A stretch of 64,000 nucleotides of DNA, taken from assembly GCF_032062135.1 (NCBI RefSeq), contig NC_092859.1:25548133-25612132 (forward strand). Reading direction: 5' to 3'. The notes below the pieces were generated by a model, which saw only the letters and a program-made list of their open reading frames with translations, had not been told where the DNA came from and made no database searches. Both the position numbers and the translations under genes were made by a program. The stretch is from Pyxicephalus adspersus. Its lineage: Eukaryota > Chordata > Amphibia > Anura > Pyxicephalidae. Positions 22,045 through 34,569 of the stretch are shown here, one piece after another; position 1 is the stretch's first letter, and each line of letters opens with the position of its first letter.

Positions 22045-22262
22045 ACCATCCTTTAATCCTACAGGAGGAGAAGGTGCACCCTGGAATCTGAAATCGTCCA
22101 AAAGTCCTTTAAAGATGATTATGTTTTAATTCCAAGAGGGAAGAAGATGCACCCTGAGATCTAAAATAGTGTAAAAGACCTTCAAAGATGACCATCTTTT
22201 ATTCCCACAGGAAGAGAAGATGTACCCTGGGATCAAGGAAAGTCTCCAGTCCTTTATATGAA
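22045..22262. repeat. Three tandem copies of a 73-bp unit
   Basis: Units start at 22045, 22118 and 22191. Each carries a purine-rich AGGAGGAGAAGGTGCACCCT-type middle and ends in CTTTAAAGATG or a variant. The copies differ by scattered substitutions with almost no length change, so the array is moderately old. No reading frame runs through all copies. Confidence 0.85.
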
Positions 22263-23169
22263 TAAAGTATAAAACTATTTAAAGTAAATCCCAAACCCAA
22301 TCACTTAAATCTCAAATAAACATTAACATGCCAATGGTATTCCAAAATATGTTTTCAATATTTTTAAGCTGCCACTTTCATAAAAATAATACTTGTTATA
22401 TTGATCTTTGTTTAGGTATTTTCTGCTATACAATGACAACACACAATATTCAGGTTTGGTCCACGTTTTTATCAGAAAACCTGGCCTGAGGTAGTTCCAA
22501 GCAGACATTGCCCCGGCGTGCATAAAGACAAGGCTGCAAGAGACAAAAACAGCAGTGGAATGGAAAAGAAGTGGATAAATGGAAAATGGTTAAAAACTAG
22601 TATACTATTTCAAACAAATGACAATTAGTTATAATACATAGTCCTTCAGAAGACTAAATGCCTGTCAGTTAAGGGTTAGATCTACTTTGACTGTGACTGG
22701 GTTCTACCAAGGCAGAAATAGTATATAGTGGTCAAACTCACAAGTAAAAAATCTCTTATTTCTTGTATCTGCTGAGAATGATCTCCTTGGAACAGAACTG
22801 TTCTTGATGTGCTAACATTTAGTTGGATGCTAGATGGAAGGCCCTCGATGGAGTTCCACTTTGTCATCTGTCTCCAACTGCATTTAAATGGGAGATATTA
22901 AGATCACGCGCTCCCTGTACTGTAAATCTGTTCAATAAGCTGAGTGTCGGAAACCATCCTAGTTTGTAATATATTCAGGGAGATGTGTGTCGGATCCCCG
23001 CCAAGCCCCTGTCTGCTTCTCAGAATCTGGGAGACATTGTAAAGTTCCTTTTTGGAGGGTAAAGAAATCACTTATTAATTCATAAACCTTTGAGTTTCTA
23101 TATATAGAATTCCAGTGTGTGCCACTGGCAATGTCTACTGAGACACTGAAATATATGGCAGCTGTCCAG
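22263..23169. other. Unannotated stretch
   Basis: Only short frames (66 codons or fewer, plus the start of a composition-driven one) and no recognised repeat. Confidence 0.4.
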
Positions 23170-23315
23170 TGGGAAAGGAAATGGTGGTGAGAGGGGGAGA
23201 GAGAACGAAAAAGACACAGAAAGGGAGAGAACGAGAGAGAGAGACAGATGGACAGGCAGACAGAGAGCAAGAATAGGAAATAATGAAAGCGAGGACGGAA
23301 AATAAGGGGATAAAG
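23170..23315. repeat. Purine (GA)-rich tract
   Basis: A long run of G and A on the + strand with (GA)n cores near 23190 and 23232, plus GACA interruptions. It keeps minus-strand frames (23135-23323 and 22959-23270) open as Ser/Leu-rich translations, which I treat as artefacts of composition. Confidence 0.85.
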
Positions 23316-23908
23316 TGATACAAAAAACTAGCTAGTGTAAGTAAACGACATTCAACAGGGTATGTTTTATAAGATAAAAGTTTTGTAGCTTTTTCCAGTG
23401 CTAATGAGTGTCAAGAACATTCAAAACATTTTCACTGTTATAAAACAAAACATAAAAAGGAATAGGAAGATTTTAAGTTTTTGGTTTTCATGGGCCACAG
23501 CTGGAGGCTTTTCGGTCAGAGCGTCTCTTTGGTATCATGTCAGGAAGTTCTATGCAGGACAGCCCCTACAAAGGGAATTCCTCTGTTCCTCCCCCCTTCT
23601 TGATCATTCTTCTTTTTCATGCTATGTCACAATTAAAAGAAACCTTTATCATACCTTTTCTCCTAATACAATCAAAAAGCTATTCTTTAGCTAAAACAAT
23701 GTAGCTGTTGCATCAACATGCATACAGGGTACAAAGCTTAAACCATCAGTGTTTTGGTTTTTATTCTGACATTGCTTGATTAGACCAAGTGACTCCATTT
23801 GGTAAATTATCAGCTTGCCATCTTGCTTGGACACCCAATCCTGAGACAATGCTTCCTTCTCTCAGGGAGATCTAACTATGCCCGTCTAAGCTTTTCTGCA
23901 CATTTGAG
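23316..23908. other. Unannotated stretch
   Basis: A 98-codon frame at 23398-23694 has no recognisable domain. No repeat termini are seen. Confidence 0.35.
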
Positions 23909-24105
23909 GCTTGAATTATTAAAGCTCTCCAAAACTAGAGAAGATAGTTTAATATCATGGGAGAAGCTGGGTCATTCAGCAAATCTGAAATTATTCTGGT
24001 CCAGGATTGAAAACATTTGCCAATAGCTATACATTTTATCAATCCATTCTGGGTTTGCTAGATCACCCAGGCTCTGCCATGAAAGTCTATTATCTCCAGT
24101 ATTTA
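23909..24105. mobile_element. Fold-back MITE, copy 3 (diverged subfamily)
   Basis: The left end TTGAATTATTAAAGCTCTCC and the middle GAAGCTGGGTCATTCAGC, with the pairing right part GGGTTTGCTAGATCACCCAG, identify the family. The arms carry the GATAGTTTAATATCATGG variant instead of the GATACACTTTCATC word of copies 1, 2 and 5. The extreme right end is decayed. Confidence 0.75.
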
Positions 24106-24689
24106 CCAGTCTGTATAGTCTGTATACATATACACAACCTGGCACATGCAAGTCAGGCTACCCTGTCCTAAACTCTACACCCCCCCCCTCCATGAGCCAA
24201 ACAAACAAAAACAAAGCTAAATGCCCTATTTTCCTATTTTCTTATTTTCTCATTTTCCATATCTTCTGCATTAGGAGTTTCTTTGCATCCACTGATGGCA
24301 TGAGTGCTTCCTATTGGTTTTCCATTGGGGGGATCCTCACAGGTTCGAGAAGACTCCAGTGTGATGTTGATCATGATGACGTTAATAATGATCATGTGAT
24401 AGTTGACTCAGATGTGTAAAAAGTTTTATTTGAATGGGTGGGGGTAGGGTGTCTATGAAGCATTGGGGGGGGGAGTCACTTTTGCTTAGAGATAGGCTTA
24501 TATGGATCATCCTTTAATGCCTCTTAGTGCTTGTTCCCTTTTTCTTCCAAAAGCCTTGTTGGCTGTTTTTCATGAATACATGTTGTATGTAATCCGTTGC
24601 AGTTAGTAGGAAACTCACCAATTAACATGTATTCACAGGTTTCCTTTCTGACATTCTTTCTTCAATTGAAACTTCTTTTAGTGCTGTCT
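24106..24689. other. Unannotated stretch
   Basis: A C run (24181-24188) and a G run near 24465 are the only simple features. No gene or repeat is recognised. Confidence 0.35.
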
Positions 24690-24860
24690 TAAAACCTAAT
24701 TCCAGCCACCACTTACATTTTTAGTTTTGGACAGAGCGGGAAAGGCATAGAATCTATGTCAGGTTCTTACCATTGGTTGTGTCTAGCTTGGTAAATCTCT
24801 CTATTAGAAAGGTTATTATGGCTGCCTGACCATATCCCTCATCTTTTGCCCTGGTGTCCT
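24690..24860. repeat. Interspersed repeat family B, copy 1 (tentative)
   Basis: Carries CCTAATTCCAGCC, then GTTTTGGACAGAGCGGGAAA and CTATGTCAGGTTCTTAC, then a C/T-rich end. The order and words match the copy at 30258, where ACTCCAGCC, GAACAGAGCGGGGAAGGG and AGCTATATCAACTC occur. No terminal duplication is visible. Confidence 0.5.
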
Positions 24861-25925
24861 AGCCCATGAGGAAAGGAAGTTCCATGATTGTAAATTATAG
24901 ACTTTTTTGGCAACAAAGTTAGGAAAAGTCTTGAAAATATGAAAAAAATGCTTACAGCTCCAACTACTGGCTGATGAGAATGCAACATATACATGAGTGA
25001 TTTGGCTTGGGAAAATTAAAAAAAAAAGTTTTCAACGTTTCATTTTCAGACTTTATTATATTAGCACAGGCCAGGCGCTGACTTTGCTTCTTGTCTGAAT
25101 TCGTCATTCAAGTCATTTCAAAGGATGGAAAACCTTTTTATAGAAGGGACAACTTGAACAGAGAAAAATGAAAGGAACAGGAAAAATGCATATGAATAAA
25201 ATGGACTGAGGAGATTTTGAAGGAGGACGCAAACATGTAAAGAGAATTAGGAGGGAGATCTGAATAGCAGACAGAGGAAACCACATGGAAAGGATCCAGA
25301 TAGAGGGAAACCACAAAGACATGGTCCTCCCTTTGAGCAAGGAGACATGAGAACAAGTTAAGCTGTAGGAAAGGATCACACACAAGACAAAGGAATAAAA
25401 ATGCTATAGGATAAGATACAGAACACTATGATACAAACCAACATTTTGTTAGAACAGCCCCATGTCAGGGCAAACAACTTCTTCACCAATGAGAAGCAGG
25501 AATAGACAACTTCCTAGAGGATTTCTTCATAGATATAAGGTTACTGGATTTAGCATTTTCTAATTCATCCAACATTATGCAGATATAGAGCCTTGTATAC
25601 ATTTCCCACTGGTTGAGTTTTCATGTTTTGGCCATGCTTGTCACCTTTATGAATCCACCTATACATTAAAAATGATTTTTCTTAAAGTTGAGTTATTGTA
25701 TTGAGATAAGGACCCCCCCCCAAACAAATGTCTCCCCCTCATTTACATTTGTTTGTACCTCTTAGCCCCTTAGCCCCTATTTCTGCATCCTACTGTTGCA
25801 TTTTTTAAACTTTTTCTAAAACTTTTAATATCAACATAATATACATAAATAATAAAACTTTCTATTGGTTTCAGCAAGAAACTGTCTATGTTTTTACTAC
25901 TCCAGGAAGGGTTTTGTATTATAAA
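24861..25925. other. Unannotated stretch
   Basis: A purine-biased segment (25130-25390) keeps two overlapping minus-strand frames (81 and 90 codons) open; their Ser/Leu/Phe-rich translations reflect composition. A C run occurs at 25711-25719. Confidence 0.35.
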
Positions 25926-26265
25926 TAGAGATGAGTGAAATTAAGAGTTTTCATTTTTCCAAAAATTCTTCCATAATCAAAAAAATGTAAGTCAAATTTT
26001 TCTATGAAATCAAAGTATTTTAGACAAAAGAAGGTTTTAGGTGGCTTTAAGGGTGCAAAGTTACAAAAGCACTCTTCAAATATCCTGGTCCATATCCTGT
26101 ACCGCAAAATCCACTAGTTAGGAAAAGAATAAAATCTTTGCCCAAATTTTCAAGGACTGTTCACAAAAAAATAAAATAAAATACACACAAAAAAGACACA
26201 AATGCAAAAAACCCGGGTCCAAAATTTTTAGCCAAATTTCTTGATTTGCAAATCCCTGAGGTTTA
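25926..26265. mobile_element. Possible hAT-type element with TAGAGATGAGTGAA terminus
   Basis: The left end TAGAGATGAGTGAAATT is a variant of the terminus at 14163 and 39409. A degenerate complementary word, TTTGCAAATCCCTGAG, lies near 26246-26261. The interior is A/T-rich with many AAATTTT words. Neither the terminal repeat nor the target duplication is convincing. Confidence 0.3.
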
Positions 26266-26849
26266 CTGCAAACTCATGGTAGCAACAAACCTTAACCTCA
26301 CACAAATCCCTATTTATAAATGACTTACATGGAAATGTCTCATGTAAATGATTCAATAAACCTTATAAACAACTCTAAAAGTTATATGGGATAATATAAC
26401 GATAATCAAATACTTCTTAAAATTCCACACTGGTCGTGGCTGGAGCTTTCTATTTCCATTTTACAGAGTTTTCTGACTTTCCATAGCTGTTAAGTAAAAA
26501 AACATTTTAGCTTCTCCTGTAAAATGATAAATTGTTTTATTTATTTTCTCTTCTTTGGTGCAACACTTGTCATTCTCTGTGGAGATGTAATAAATGAGTA
26601 AGCTTGGCAGTCGTGATTGCCATCAAATGAGGCAGACCTAATAGATCTCACAACGTTGTGTACATCTCCATCATTCCAAAACCCATTTTTAAGGAAGGAA
26701 TCTTTGGTTTAAACAAATAGTTGGATGTTTTTAACTTGACAGGCTGTCAAGTTATCCCATTTAATAATATATTTTTCACAAACTGTTTGACCCAGAATTT
26801 TCATCAGCATAGTGACTATTGCTGTACTCCCAGGCCGACTGGATAATCT
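26266..26849. other. Unannotated stretch
   Basis: No recognised repeat or gene. Confidence 0.4.
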
Positions 26850-27050
26850 AGAGTCTGATTTATTAAAAGCTTTTAAGACTAGATAAGATACACGAATATA
26901 TGAGAACCTGGGTGATCCAGCAAACCTTAAATGGATCTGGTCTAGAATTGAAAACATTTTAAGATATCCATTTCAGGTTTGCTGAATCACCCAGTTTCCA
27001 CCATGATAATCTATCTTTTCAGTCTTGGAGAGCTTTAATAAATCAGGCCC
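26850..27050. mobile_element. Fold-back MITE, copy 4 (same subfamily as copy 3)
   Basis: The right end AGCTTTAATAAATCAGGCCC and left AGAGTCTGATTTATTAAAAG, with GGGTGATCCAGCAAACC opposite GGTTTGCTGAATCACCC, define the element. The arms share the CCATGATAATCTATC variant with copy 3, pointing to two subfamilies in the window. ATT follows the right end, but its left counterpart is decayed. Confidence 0.82.
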
Positions 27051-29094
27051 ATTGGCTTTCTATATTTCCGTGCTTTATGGTAAGGGCTGAACCTTGAACA
27101 ACAGACATCCTGTTTGGTCCTTCCAATTAGACAATTAGAACAGTGAGATGGCAAAATATTCAATATTTAGACCCCCACACCCCTCCCCTGCCCAATGATA
27201 ATGCCATTTGCCCAATTTAACTCTACTGAGCCAATGAGCCCAATTTAGATGGCAGCCGTAGTCATCACAGGCAATTACCGGTATTAGTTACAGCGCAAAA
27301 CAAGAAAATGTCCATAAAATTTTGGTATCCTTATGCTTTACTAAGAATGCTGCTGGCATTTTTTTTATACAAGATTTATGTTCTAGACACCTACCCAGCA
27401 AGGGATTCAGAGGGGAAGATTTGGTGTGTGTTTGTGTGTGTGGGGGGTCCCTGCGCCAACGTCCAAACTCTGAAGGGTGTTATAGGCTCTCCTAATACGG
27501 GAATAGGATCACTCAATGACAGGATCTTATGTAAAAACCCCACTTTGTAACTATTTAATGTCTATGATTATTGACTCCAACCATCATGGGGGCAAGGGGT
27601 CATTTTTACTTATTATGCCCCATGTCACCTTAACTGATTATTGGATCTTGTTACTTCCCACAACATTTCATAGAATCCGTGGTGATTGCATATGTATTAG
27701 CAAGTCTTTATCCAGCTGGGTGTAACCTTGTTATCCAATACATCCCTCCAGAACAATGTTTGGGCACTACCACCATAGCACCAAGGCTTGTACTATGTCT
27801 TTGTCATGTATACAGAAGAGGGAATGCTTGTGATGTTTTCCTTTTCTTATCTCATTGAGAAGGGGAATTGAGCATCCAAGAAAGCCTCTGTATACCTAAG
27901 GTGTATTGAGAAAGCGGGCGCTGACCCTGGAAAACTAGATGAATAAAGATGGCCTTCTAGAGAAGAAGCAGATAAAGACAATGTCCTGGTAATAAATACC
28001 TGGAAGTGTCACACTAACAAATTATTTAGCATGCTTCAGTTATTATGAAAAATCTGACGCTACTACTTTAATGAACTATTGTACAGAAAGATGAAATATA
28101 ATGGGAAAAAGCTGCAATGGATTTGTGATGACTTCATTGTTGTATTTGGACGGTGGATTCACCGGTGAATGGAAGTTTATGTTTAAAAGGGCACATTATG
28201 CCTAAATCAAAACAGCAGAACGCCAGCTCCAAAATCCAAGTCAATGGAACAGAATATGTTGTAGGTGGTAAATTGTATAACACAGATTTCCAGGAATTAA
28301 ATTTAGAAATATTTCAACAATATTTGTTTTTCTGTTGAACACAAATAGCAAAAATAAAATTACATTTTTATCACAGAATGAAATGACACATTCAGGAAAA
28401 TGATTGGTAGCTTTATGAAAAATAGAAAGTTGGTAGTTATATGCAAGTATTGACCTTTACTGTAAAAGTAAAGCTTTATCCCACCCAATCCTGTCTCCGG
28501 GGTGTCCTCGTTGATTAGTAATTGGCCTATCATAGTTCTGGAAAGATTTGGGTATGGGAATACAGTTGACTTTTACTTACATTCAAAATTTGGAATTTTT
28601 GGCTGCTGTTAGTTTTGAATATCATTGACATGTGAATTTCATTAATGGTAACCTCTGCTACTCCTATTCTAAAAGGACTTAAACAAAGATTGCCTTTAAC
28701 ACCCCTGTACAGAAAAATTGCAACGCAGAGGCAAATACCCCCCATGAAGATACCCAGACTACTGCCACCTAGTGTATAGTGGGCACAATGCAGATAAATG
28801 GCAATTAATCATTGGTGTTTTGTATTGTCATTGGGGGGCATTTATAAAATAGTGACATTTACCAAACCATCTCTGGTGAAGAATCTTCCATGTCCATGTG
28901 TTTTCAATATGGGGGATTAATTTTCTAAACATGTTATCTAAACTAATGTTTAGTAAATGTCAGATTCATTGCTTTAAAAATACTGTAGACCCTATAATCT
29001 GTAATCTGGTCACCCTTGTAGATAATGCAATCTAGAGACCTTGAATGATTTTATACATTTTTTGTAATGGAAAGTTTACTTTTTGTGCAAAGCC
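27051..29094. other. Unannotated stretch
   Basis: Frames of 80 codons or fewer (27308-27550 and others) have no domain resemblance. A short GT-rich patch lies near 27422-27445. No repeat family is recognised. Confidence 0.4.
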
Positions 29095-29400
29095 AGGGAA
29101 TGTTCAGTCTGCCGTTTTTTCAGGCTTTTTATAAGCATTTTACAGGCTGCAAAAGTCCTTAAAAAATAGAACTGCTCAAAAAAAGCTTATATGAGCAGAC
29201 GTATATGACATTTTGCTGCGGGTTTTAAAGGCTTTTTAAAGCCTATAAAAATCAGAACAAACGCCTATAAATGCCTGTACTAGGTTTTTCAAATACAAGT
29301 GTTTTTTGCTTGAAAATGATCCTAAAAGCTTCCAGGAGCATTTAAAAGCCATGTTTTTCAGAAGCAGCTCTGAAAATGCTCTTAGTGTTTAAATTATGGA
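29095..29400. repeat. A/T-rich repeat with internal inverted and repeated words
   Basis: GCTTTTTATAAGC, GGCTTTTTAAAGCC, GCCTATAAA and TTAAAAGCC recur in both orientations across 300 bp. That gives the texture of a MITE built from short inverted words. The boundaries are uncertain. Confidence 0.45.
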
Positions 29401-29869
29401 ATCCTTATTGCGTTAAAATATACAGCAACACAAGATAAACTATGTTGGCACATTTTCATATATATTGGTTGTGTATTTCCCTCCTGGGCTGAGATCACAA
29501 ATATCTAACACGGATCAGAAACCGCTGCAGCCTTTCACCTTGTGACTTGGTACAAATTTACACTTTTTCAGCAGGATTGCTTGAGAAGGGGAGACAAAGC
29601 AAATGCTTCCTCCTGCCTGCAGCAGACTGGTAACACTATCACAACCAAGGCATTTTATTGGAGCTTAAGAACTGCTGTTTAATTGTAAAATGTTGATATT
29701 TTCTGAATAATTATGTGCCGGCATGTAAAGTTAAACTTCAAAGTACACTGCAGTTTTCCCTTTACCTAGAAGAATCAGACTAGTCAGACTTTTTTTTCCT
29801 ACTAATTACTCAGCACAATAGCTATAAAATTACAGACAATGTCTACATTGTTTTATCTGCAGTACACCA

Positions 29870-30240
29870 GTGATTTTACCCTAATGGTGTTTGTTGTGTT
29901 TGTATTTAATTCCTCTGTGATGGATACACCGGATTGCGCAATTCATGGAAATTTTTAGCAGACTCATTATAGGTACCTTTAAGGCGCCCGGATGTGTGTG
30001 AAGGGGCTATAGGTGCTGACATACCCAGCGGTGTTCATTTACAGGCTATCCACGTGTTGACAGCGCTGGATTAATTGGCGTATTGGTAATTTAGAAGTGT
30101 ACAGTAGCGCGGTTTTACAGTGACTGCAAAATTTCACTTGATGATTAAACTTGCCAAAACGCACCTTGGAAATACAAGCTGCTCAGCAAGTCGCCTAGAG
30201 GGGAAGGCCTCCTTGTAAAACCATGCTGACAGCTATCACG
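29870..30240. promoter_or_regulatory. Candidate conserved noncoding element
   Basis: Repeat-free and unusually CpG-retaining for this window (GGCGCCCGG, TAGCGCGGTTT, AACGCACC, AAGTCGCC), with no substantial open frame. It contains GATTAATTGGCG, TTGCGCAATTCATGG and CACGTGTTGACAGCGC, which look like binding-site-dense DNA. Family B begins right after it at 30258. Confidence 0.3.
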
Positions 30241-30257
30241 CTAGGAAATCTCCAGTT

Positions 30258-30375
30258 TCCTTTAAAGCCAAACTCCAGCCAAAACTTTTTTTTAAGCTTT
30301 TGAACAGAGCGGGGAAGGGTTAGAAGCTATATCAACTCTTCCTTTTTGTTTGCTTTTATTTAAGGGGTGTCAGAT
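30258..30375. repeat. Interspersed repeat family B, copy 2 (tentative)
   Basis: CCTTTAAAGCCAAACTCCAG, a poly-T run, GAACAGAGCGGGGAAGGG and TTAGAAGCTATATCAAC follow the family order. The right side fades after GGTGTCAGATCCCCC. Confidence 0.6.
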
Positions 30376-31566
30376 CCCCCAACATGGATACAGAGAGCAA
30401 TTTAAGGCAAATGTTCTAGCATGGAGGGAAATGTTAAGAAAAGGAATTGTCAAACTTATTAAACAACTGTCCTTTAGAATTTAGGGGAGTTGGTCTGTGG
30501 TCAGTGAGAGCAAGCAATTTCCTTTGGGTCAGTGGGAGAAAAGGAAAGTCCCAGGTTTGGTGGTCAGTGAAAATAATTATTTATTATCATTATTTTTTTG
30601 TCCCTAGCACACATGGGAGAATAAATACAGCCTATCCCATACTCGGATCTGAATCTGCTGGAACCAGGCCTGTCCAGGTCGGGGGTACTTGTTACTTGGG
30701 GCTGTAGGTGTGGCTGAGAAGTCTATAGAGACTCTGGTGTTCAACAGAGCACCCCAAAAAAGAAGAATTTTTCTGCAGCTGTATAATGTTGTATCAAAAC
30801 TACAGGCAAACTTAAGTCTGGAACAAACTAAGGGTCAGGACAGGCAATAAAACAGGTGTATTTAGGATCAAACTGAAGTTGAAAACCATTGAAACAGCCT
30901 TGGAGTACAAAGTCACAAAAGCAGAAACGTGGAATCACAGGAGCACGAGGGTAAGCAAGAATACATGGGGTTACATGAGGGTCTGGGGTCATGAAATGGT
31001 CTGGAATCACAGAAGACACTGAAAGCTTTAGGGTCACAAAAGACGTTGGGGTCACAGAAGGCTCTTTGGACACCTGGTATAGCAAGATTTGTGGACGTGG
31101 GGGCTTGGCACTTGCAGTGATGCCTACAACACTCAATGACTTACTGCTCCTTGTATACGTGCCCTAGAAGGTTTAATCTCGATTGCTCCTGGTGCTGCTA
31201 CTTTATCAGAGGCATAGTAAGTGTGCCAATGCCCCATCATTGGTATCAGTAAAAATAGCAGTGCCCTCATCATGGTATTATTGGACCAGTTGAAAGCAAG
31301 CAATGGGACCTAATATGGCCGGCTGGCCACAATTTGTGGAGCAGTGATTTAGGGTGTCAGGATTTTGTAGTGGTATATTAGAAACTACATCATTTGGTGG
31401 GTTCTGAAGATCTTCCTTTTAGTCAGTTTACTGGTTGTGATATGGCACTCAAAAAAGATCAACCAGTTCAAATGGTTTTGGCAGTGTTCTTTTAGCTGAA
31501 GCTATTATTAAACTTGCATTGGTAACCCTTTCCAGTGCATTATCCCATCTCATGCAGTATTAGCAG
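30376..31566. repeat. Degenerate GGGTCACA-type short tandem words and unassigned sequence
   Basis: From about 30900 to 31075 the word GGAATCACAG / GGGTCACA(A/G)AAG repeats at roughly 20-40-base spacing, keeping a 102-codon minus-strand frame (30828-31136) open. The translation is a Thr/Pro/Val-rich repeat and not a known domain. GGTCAGTG also recurs near 30500-30565. The stretch could be part of an LTR element read on the minus strand, but no LTR ends are visible. Confidence 0.4.
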
Positions 31567-31605
31567 CCCCTGATGGAGGCCCTTACAAATCATGAAACGT
31601 GATGG
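31567..31605 (+). repeat. CTGA...GAAACRYGT motif, copy A
   Basis: CCCCTGATGGAGGCC, a loop, then CATGAAACGTGATGG. This is the most diverged of three copies (others at 33131 and 38446). See the motif finding. Confidence 0.5.
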
Positions 31606-31839
31606 CTTTTTTTCACGATAAAAAAAAACACTTTTGGCGTCACACTAATTCTGCTCATTTTCGGTTGTATCTGACTAGGATGCAAACATCCAATGATGGA
31701 GCCTGTCAGAACTCCTGAAAAACTTGGCTTGTTTTTATGTTTTTCTTTTTTTTTACCTTTTTGATAAATTAAACACTTTTGGACTTCCAACTACTGGTGT
31801 GGAGGTATTTCTTGTCTCCTGTACCCCACAGTCACCGTA

Positions 31840-32012
31840 CTCCTTACCTCCGACTGTACCTTACAGGGAGATCCAATTCTATTTGCCTCCAGCCTACTCT
31901 ATACAATATTTTTTTACAGTTTCCCCATCGGGGAGACTTTTTTCTCACTTTCAGTCCAGGTAAAAGGTGTCAAAACTGGAGAAGTTGTAATTTCTGTGTT
32001 GATATGGACACA
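31840..32012. repeat. Interspersed repeat family B, copy 3 (tentative)
   Basis: Two C/T-rich modules, GGGAGATCCAATTCTATTTG and CGGGGAGACTTTTTTCTC followed by ACTTTCAGTCCAGG, match the GGGAGAT..CTTTCACTTCC module of the copies at 36575 and 49480. Confidence 0.5.
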
Positions 32013-32759
32013 CACAGAATTTCTACCTGAAAAGTTCAAATGTTTACTCAAAAATGATTTCCAGAATTTGAATTAATGACTTTCTATCAAGTTGATTCTT
32101 ATTTAGAACTTTTACAGAACATGTTCTAACAAGACAAACCATTATGTAGATACTGAGTAGTCACCAAGTAGTCACTGTTCCTGGAATGCCGGGAAGTCTG
32201 TCTATTACTAGCATAAAGATACCATTAAGAGTAAGTTAGTGGTACAATCACCATCTTCCTATACAGGAAATGTACAGGCAGTACACACAGTTGTCTGATA
32301 AAAAAAATCAGGACAAACAAGGGAAAAAGTAGACAGATCTGATGGAAAGCTTGTAATGTCTCAGCAGTCATATTTTATGTTTTTGGCATACTCACAGAAC
32401 TTTGAAAATGCAAACTTGATTTAGAATTGGATTTGTGCCATTGTCTGATCGTTGGATTTTTTATAAAAAGAAAAATATTTCTCTCTTGTCTCCGGGTCGG
32501 ACAACTGACATAACCAGACCAAGGCACCCCTACAGGACTGCTCGACTATTTCAGTGACGTAACTTTTTTCCTGTTGAGTTAAGCAATATAGCTTGGTCAC
32601 TGACCATCTTCCAGACCACTGATTGGATAACTAAAGGACATCATAGTGATTAATTCATTCCTCTGCTATGCCATCTATTAAGAAAGCTTTAGTTGTTATA
32701 AAGACTGATGAAATGATTTATAAAACCACAATAAATATAGTACAGATTTAACACTGTAA
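32013..32759. other. Unannotated stretch
   Basis: AT-rich; no gene or recognised repeat. Confidence 0.4.
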
Positions 32760-32822
32760 TTAATTATTATTATTAATAAGCGCCAACAAATTATGCAGCG
32801 CTGTACATTAAATATGGGTCCA
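32760..32822 (-). mobile_element. SINE 3'-tail fragment
   Basis: TTATTATTATTAATAAGCGC then AACAAATTATGCAGCGCTGT and ACATTAAATATGGG give the reverse-complement SINE tail, with the usual GGATTTATATA portion deleted. Confidence 0.8.
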
Positions 32823-33130
32823 TGGTTTTATTGCTGCCATTCTTGATGCATTTATTAAAATAATTATAAAAGTACAGTAGGATACTGCAGTGATAAAAGG
32901 AGCCACTCAATAGCATTATTGAATGGCTCCATCAGTGATATAGCTTGGCAATAACATGGGGATACCAGTGCAGTGCACTAATGAGGTACACTTCATCCAG
33001 CAATTATACTTATTGCTGCTTTATAAATGCAGAAACTTTATAAATACAGGGATATTTCAGCTGGGAATGAAACATAGCGATATTTTCTTTGTCTATCATA
33101 TATTCATTTGGGAATATAGTCTAATTCTCT

Positions 33131-33165
33131 CCCTTGAAGAAGCATGTTTGTGCGAAACGCGTCAG
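33131..33165 (+). repeat. CTGA...GAAACGCGT motif, copy B
   Basis: CCCTTGAAGAAGCATG, loop, TGTGCGAAACGCGTC. The GCAT/(G)TGC words can form a stem of four pairs whose third pair (A-T) differs from the C-G in copy C at 38446. Confidence 0.65.
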
Positions 33166-34195
33166 TAACAAAAAAGACTACTCTATACATTTATACAAAT
33201 TGGATTTATTGTATCGTTCTTACAGAGCTTTTGTCAGTTTATGTAAATGAGCTTATACACTCTTCTGATCACCTACTACAAACCCATGGTATTTGGGTGA
33301 TTACTCCACATATTTACATATGTATACTAGCTATGGTTTAATTATTTGAAAAAAATGAGTTTTGTAAATGAATACAATAATAAATAATATTGACCTTTTA
33401 GGGTTTTCAGCTTTAACACTGACTGGATAAAGACTGCTGACATCCCTCTGCCTTTCTCATTCACTCCGGTGGTGTATCGCTGATAAAATAACAAAATACA
33501 TGATTTTTCCATTAAAATTCTGCAGCCCAAAGCCAAAAGCCACAACTCTCTGCAGAAAACTCTGCGTCATTCCATTTGCTCCTGTTCACACACTGTTACA
33601 TTGTTAGCGAAGAATCGGATGGAATGCTCTGCAGGCAGCAAAAAAAGAAGGGCAGTAAATGGTTTAGCGTTCTTCTGCTCAAAGGGTCAGATTTATTTTT
33701 GCAACAGAGTGATAATTTACTGATTCGTATCACTTTGTTTATTGAATTGGAATTTGGGTTGCATGCTTCAGCTCAAAAATATGTTACATTTTATTTTTTC
33801 TTTATAAACGTTAAACCAGACTGAGTTACTCTTTGGAACATCTAGTCTGACAAGTCATTTTTCCAAGTCTTTGAAATGAGAAGTCAGGAAGAGTGAACGG
33901 CCTTGTGTGCACAGAGGCTGAGCGCATGTTCTTGGTGCCCGCTGATTGCCCTCACTCAGACTTTGTGGGAAGAGATGTATTGAGCTGAAACACATTGCCA
34001 CCTTGCCCATACTAGCATAGGGTGTATTTGGGGGATGATTTTCACACCAATGCTGTCACTTTGGCATGCATGGCAGTCATTTTCTGCCACTTATGTGATT
34101 CCACAAAAATGGGTCGCTCATCCCTATTGCCATGTTCAAGCCAAGGCTTCATGTTTTGTCAGATCTCCAAAAAGTATTATGAATGCCCAATTAAG
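33166..34195. other. Unannotated stretch
   Basis: Short frames only (82 codons or fewer). Nothing is recognised. Confidence 0.4.
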
Positions 34196-34325
34196 CTATG
34201 TATTTCTGGGCATGGGCCCTCTCCTCCTCCTGTGTCATCGTCTGTACCTGTCTGTCATTTGCAACTCCTATTTAATGTACAGCGCTGCGCAATATGTTGT
34301 CGCTATATAAATCCTGTATTATACA
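34196..34325 (+). mobile_element. SINE 3'-half fragment
   Basis: GGGCCCTCTCCTCCTCCTGT, CATTTGCAACTCCTATTTAA, TGTACAGCGCTGCGCAATAT and CGCTATATAAATCCTG are the + strand SINE tail. The two open frames across it (91 and 103 codons) are accidental. Confidence 0.88.
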
Positions 34326-34569
34326 CACAATAGATTTTAATTAATGTAAGTATGTAGCTTTTATCTCTTCTTTGTTATGTCTTTATGATCTTGTTGTCCC
34401 GCATGTTATGATTTGTATGTCAATGCCCTAAAATAACTTTTTTTTAATCAGTCTTACCTCTTATCATGACTTCTGGAAAGAAAGAGAAGAAATGTGTCTA
34501 TCAGGTCTTTTAAGTGCTGATTACCTGAGTGCACTCGGTCTAAAGATCAATGTAGTCATGCAAAGTTCC

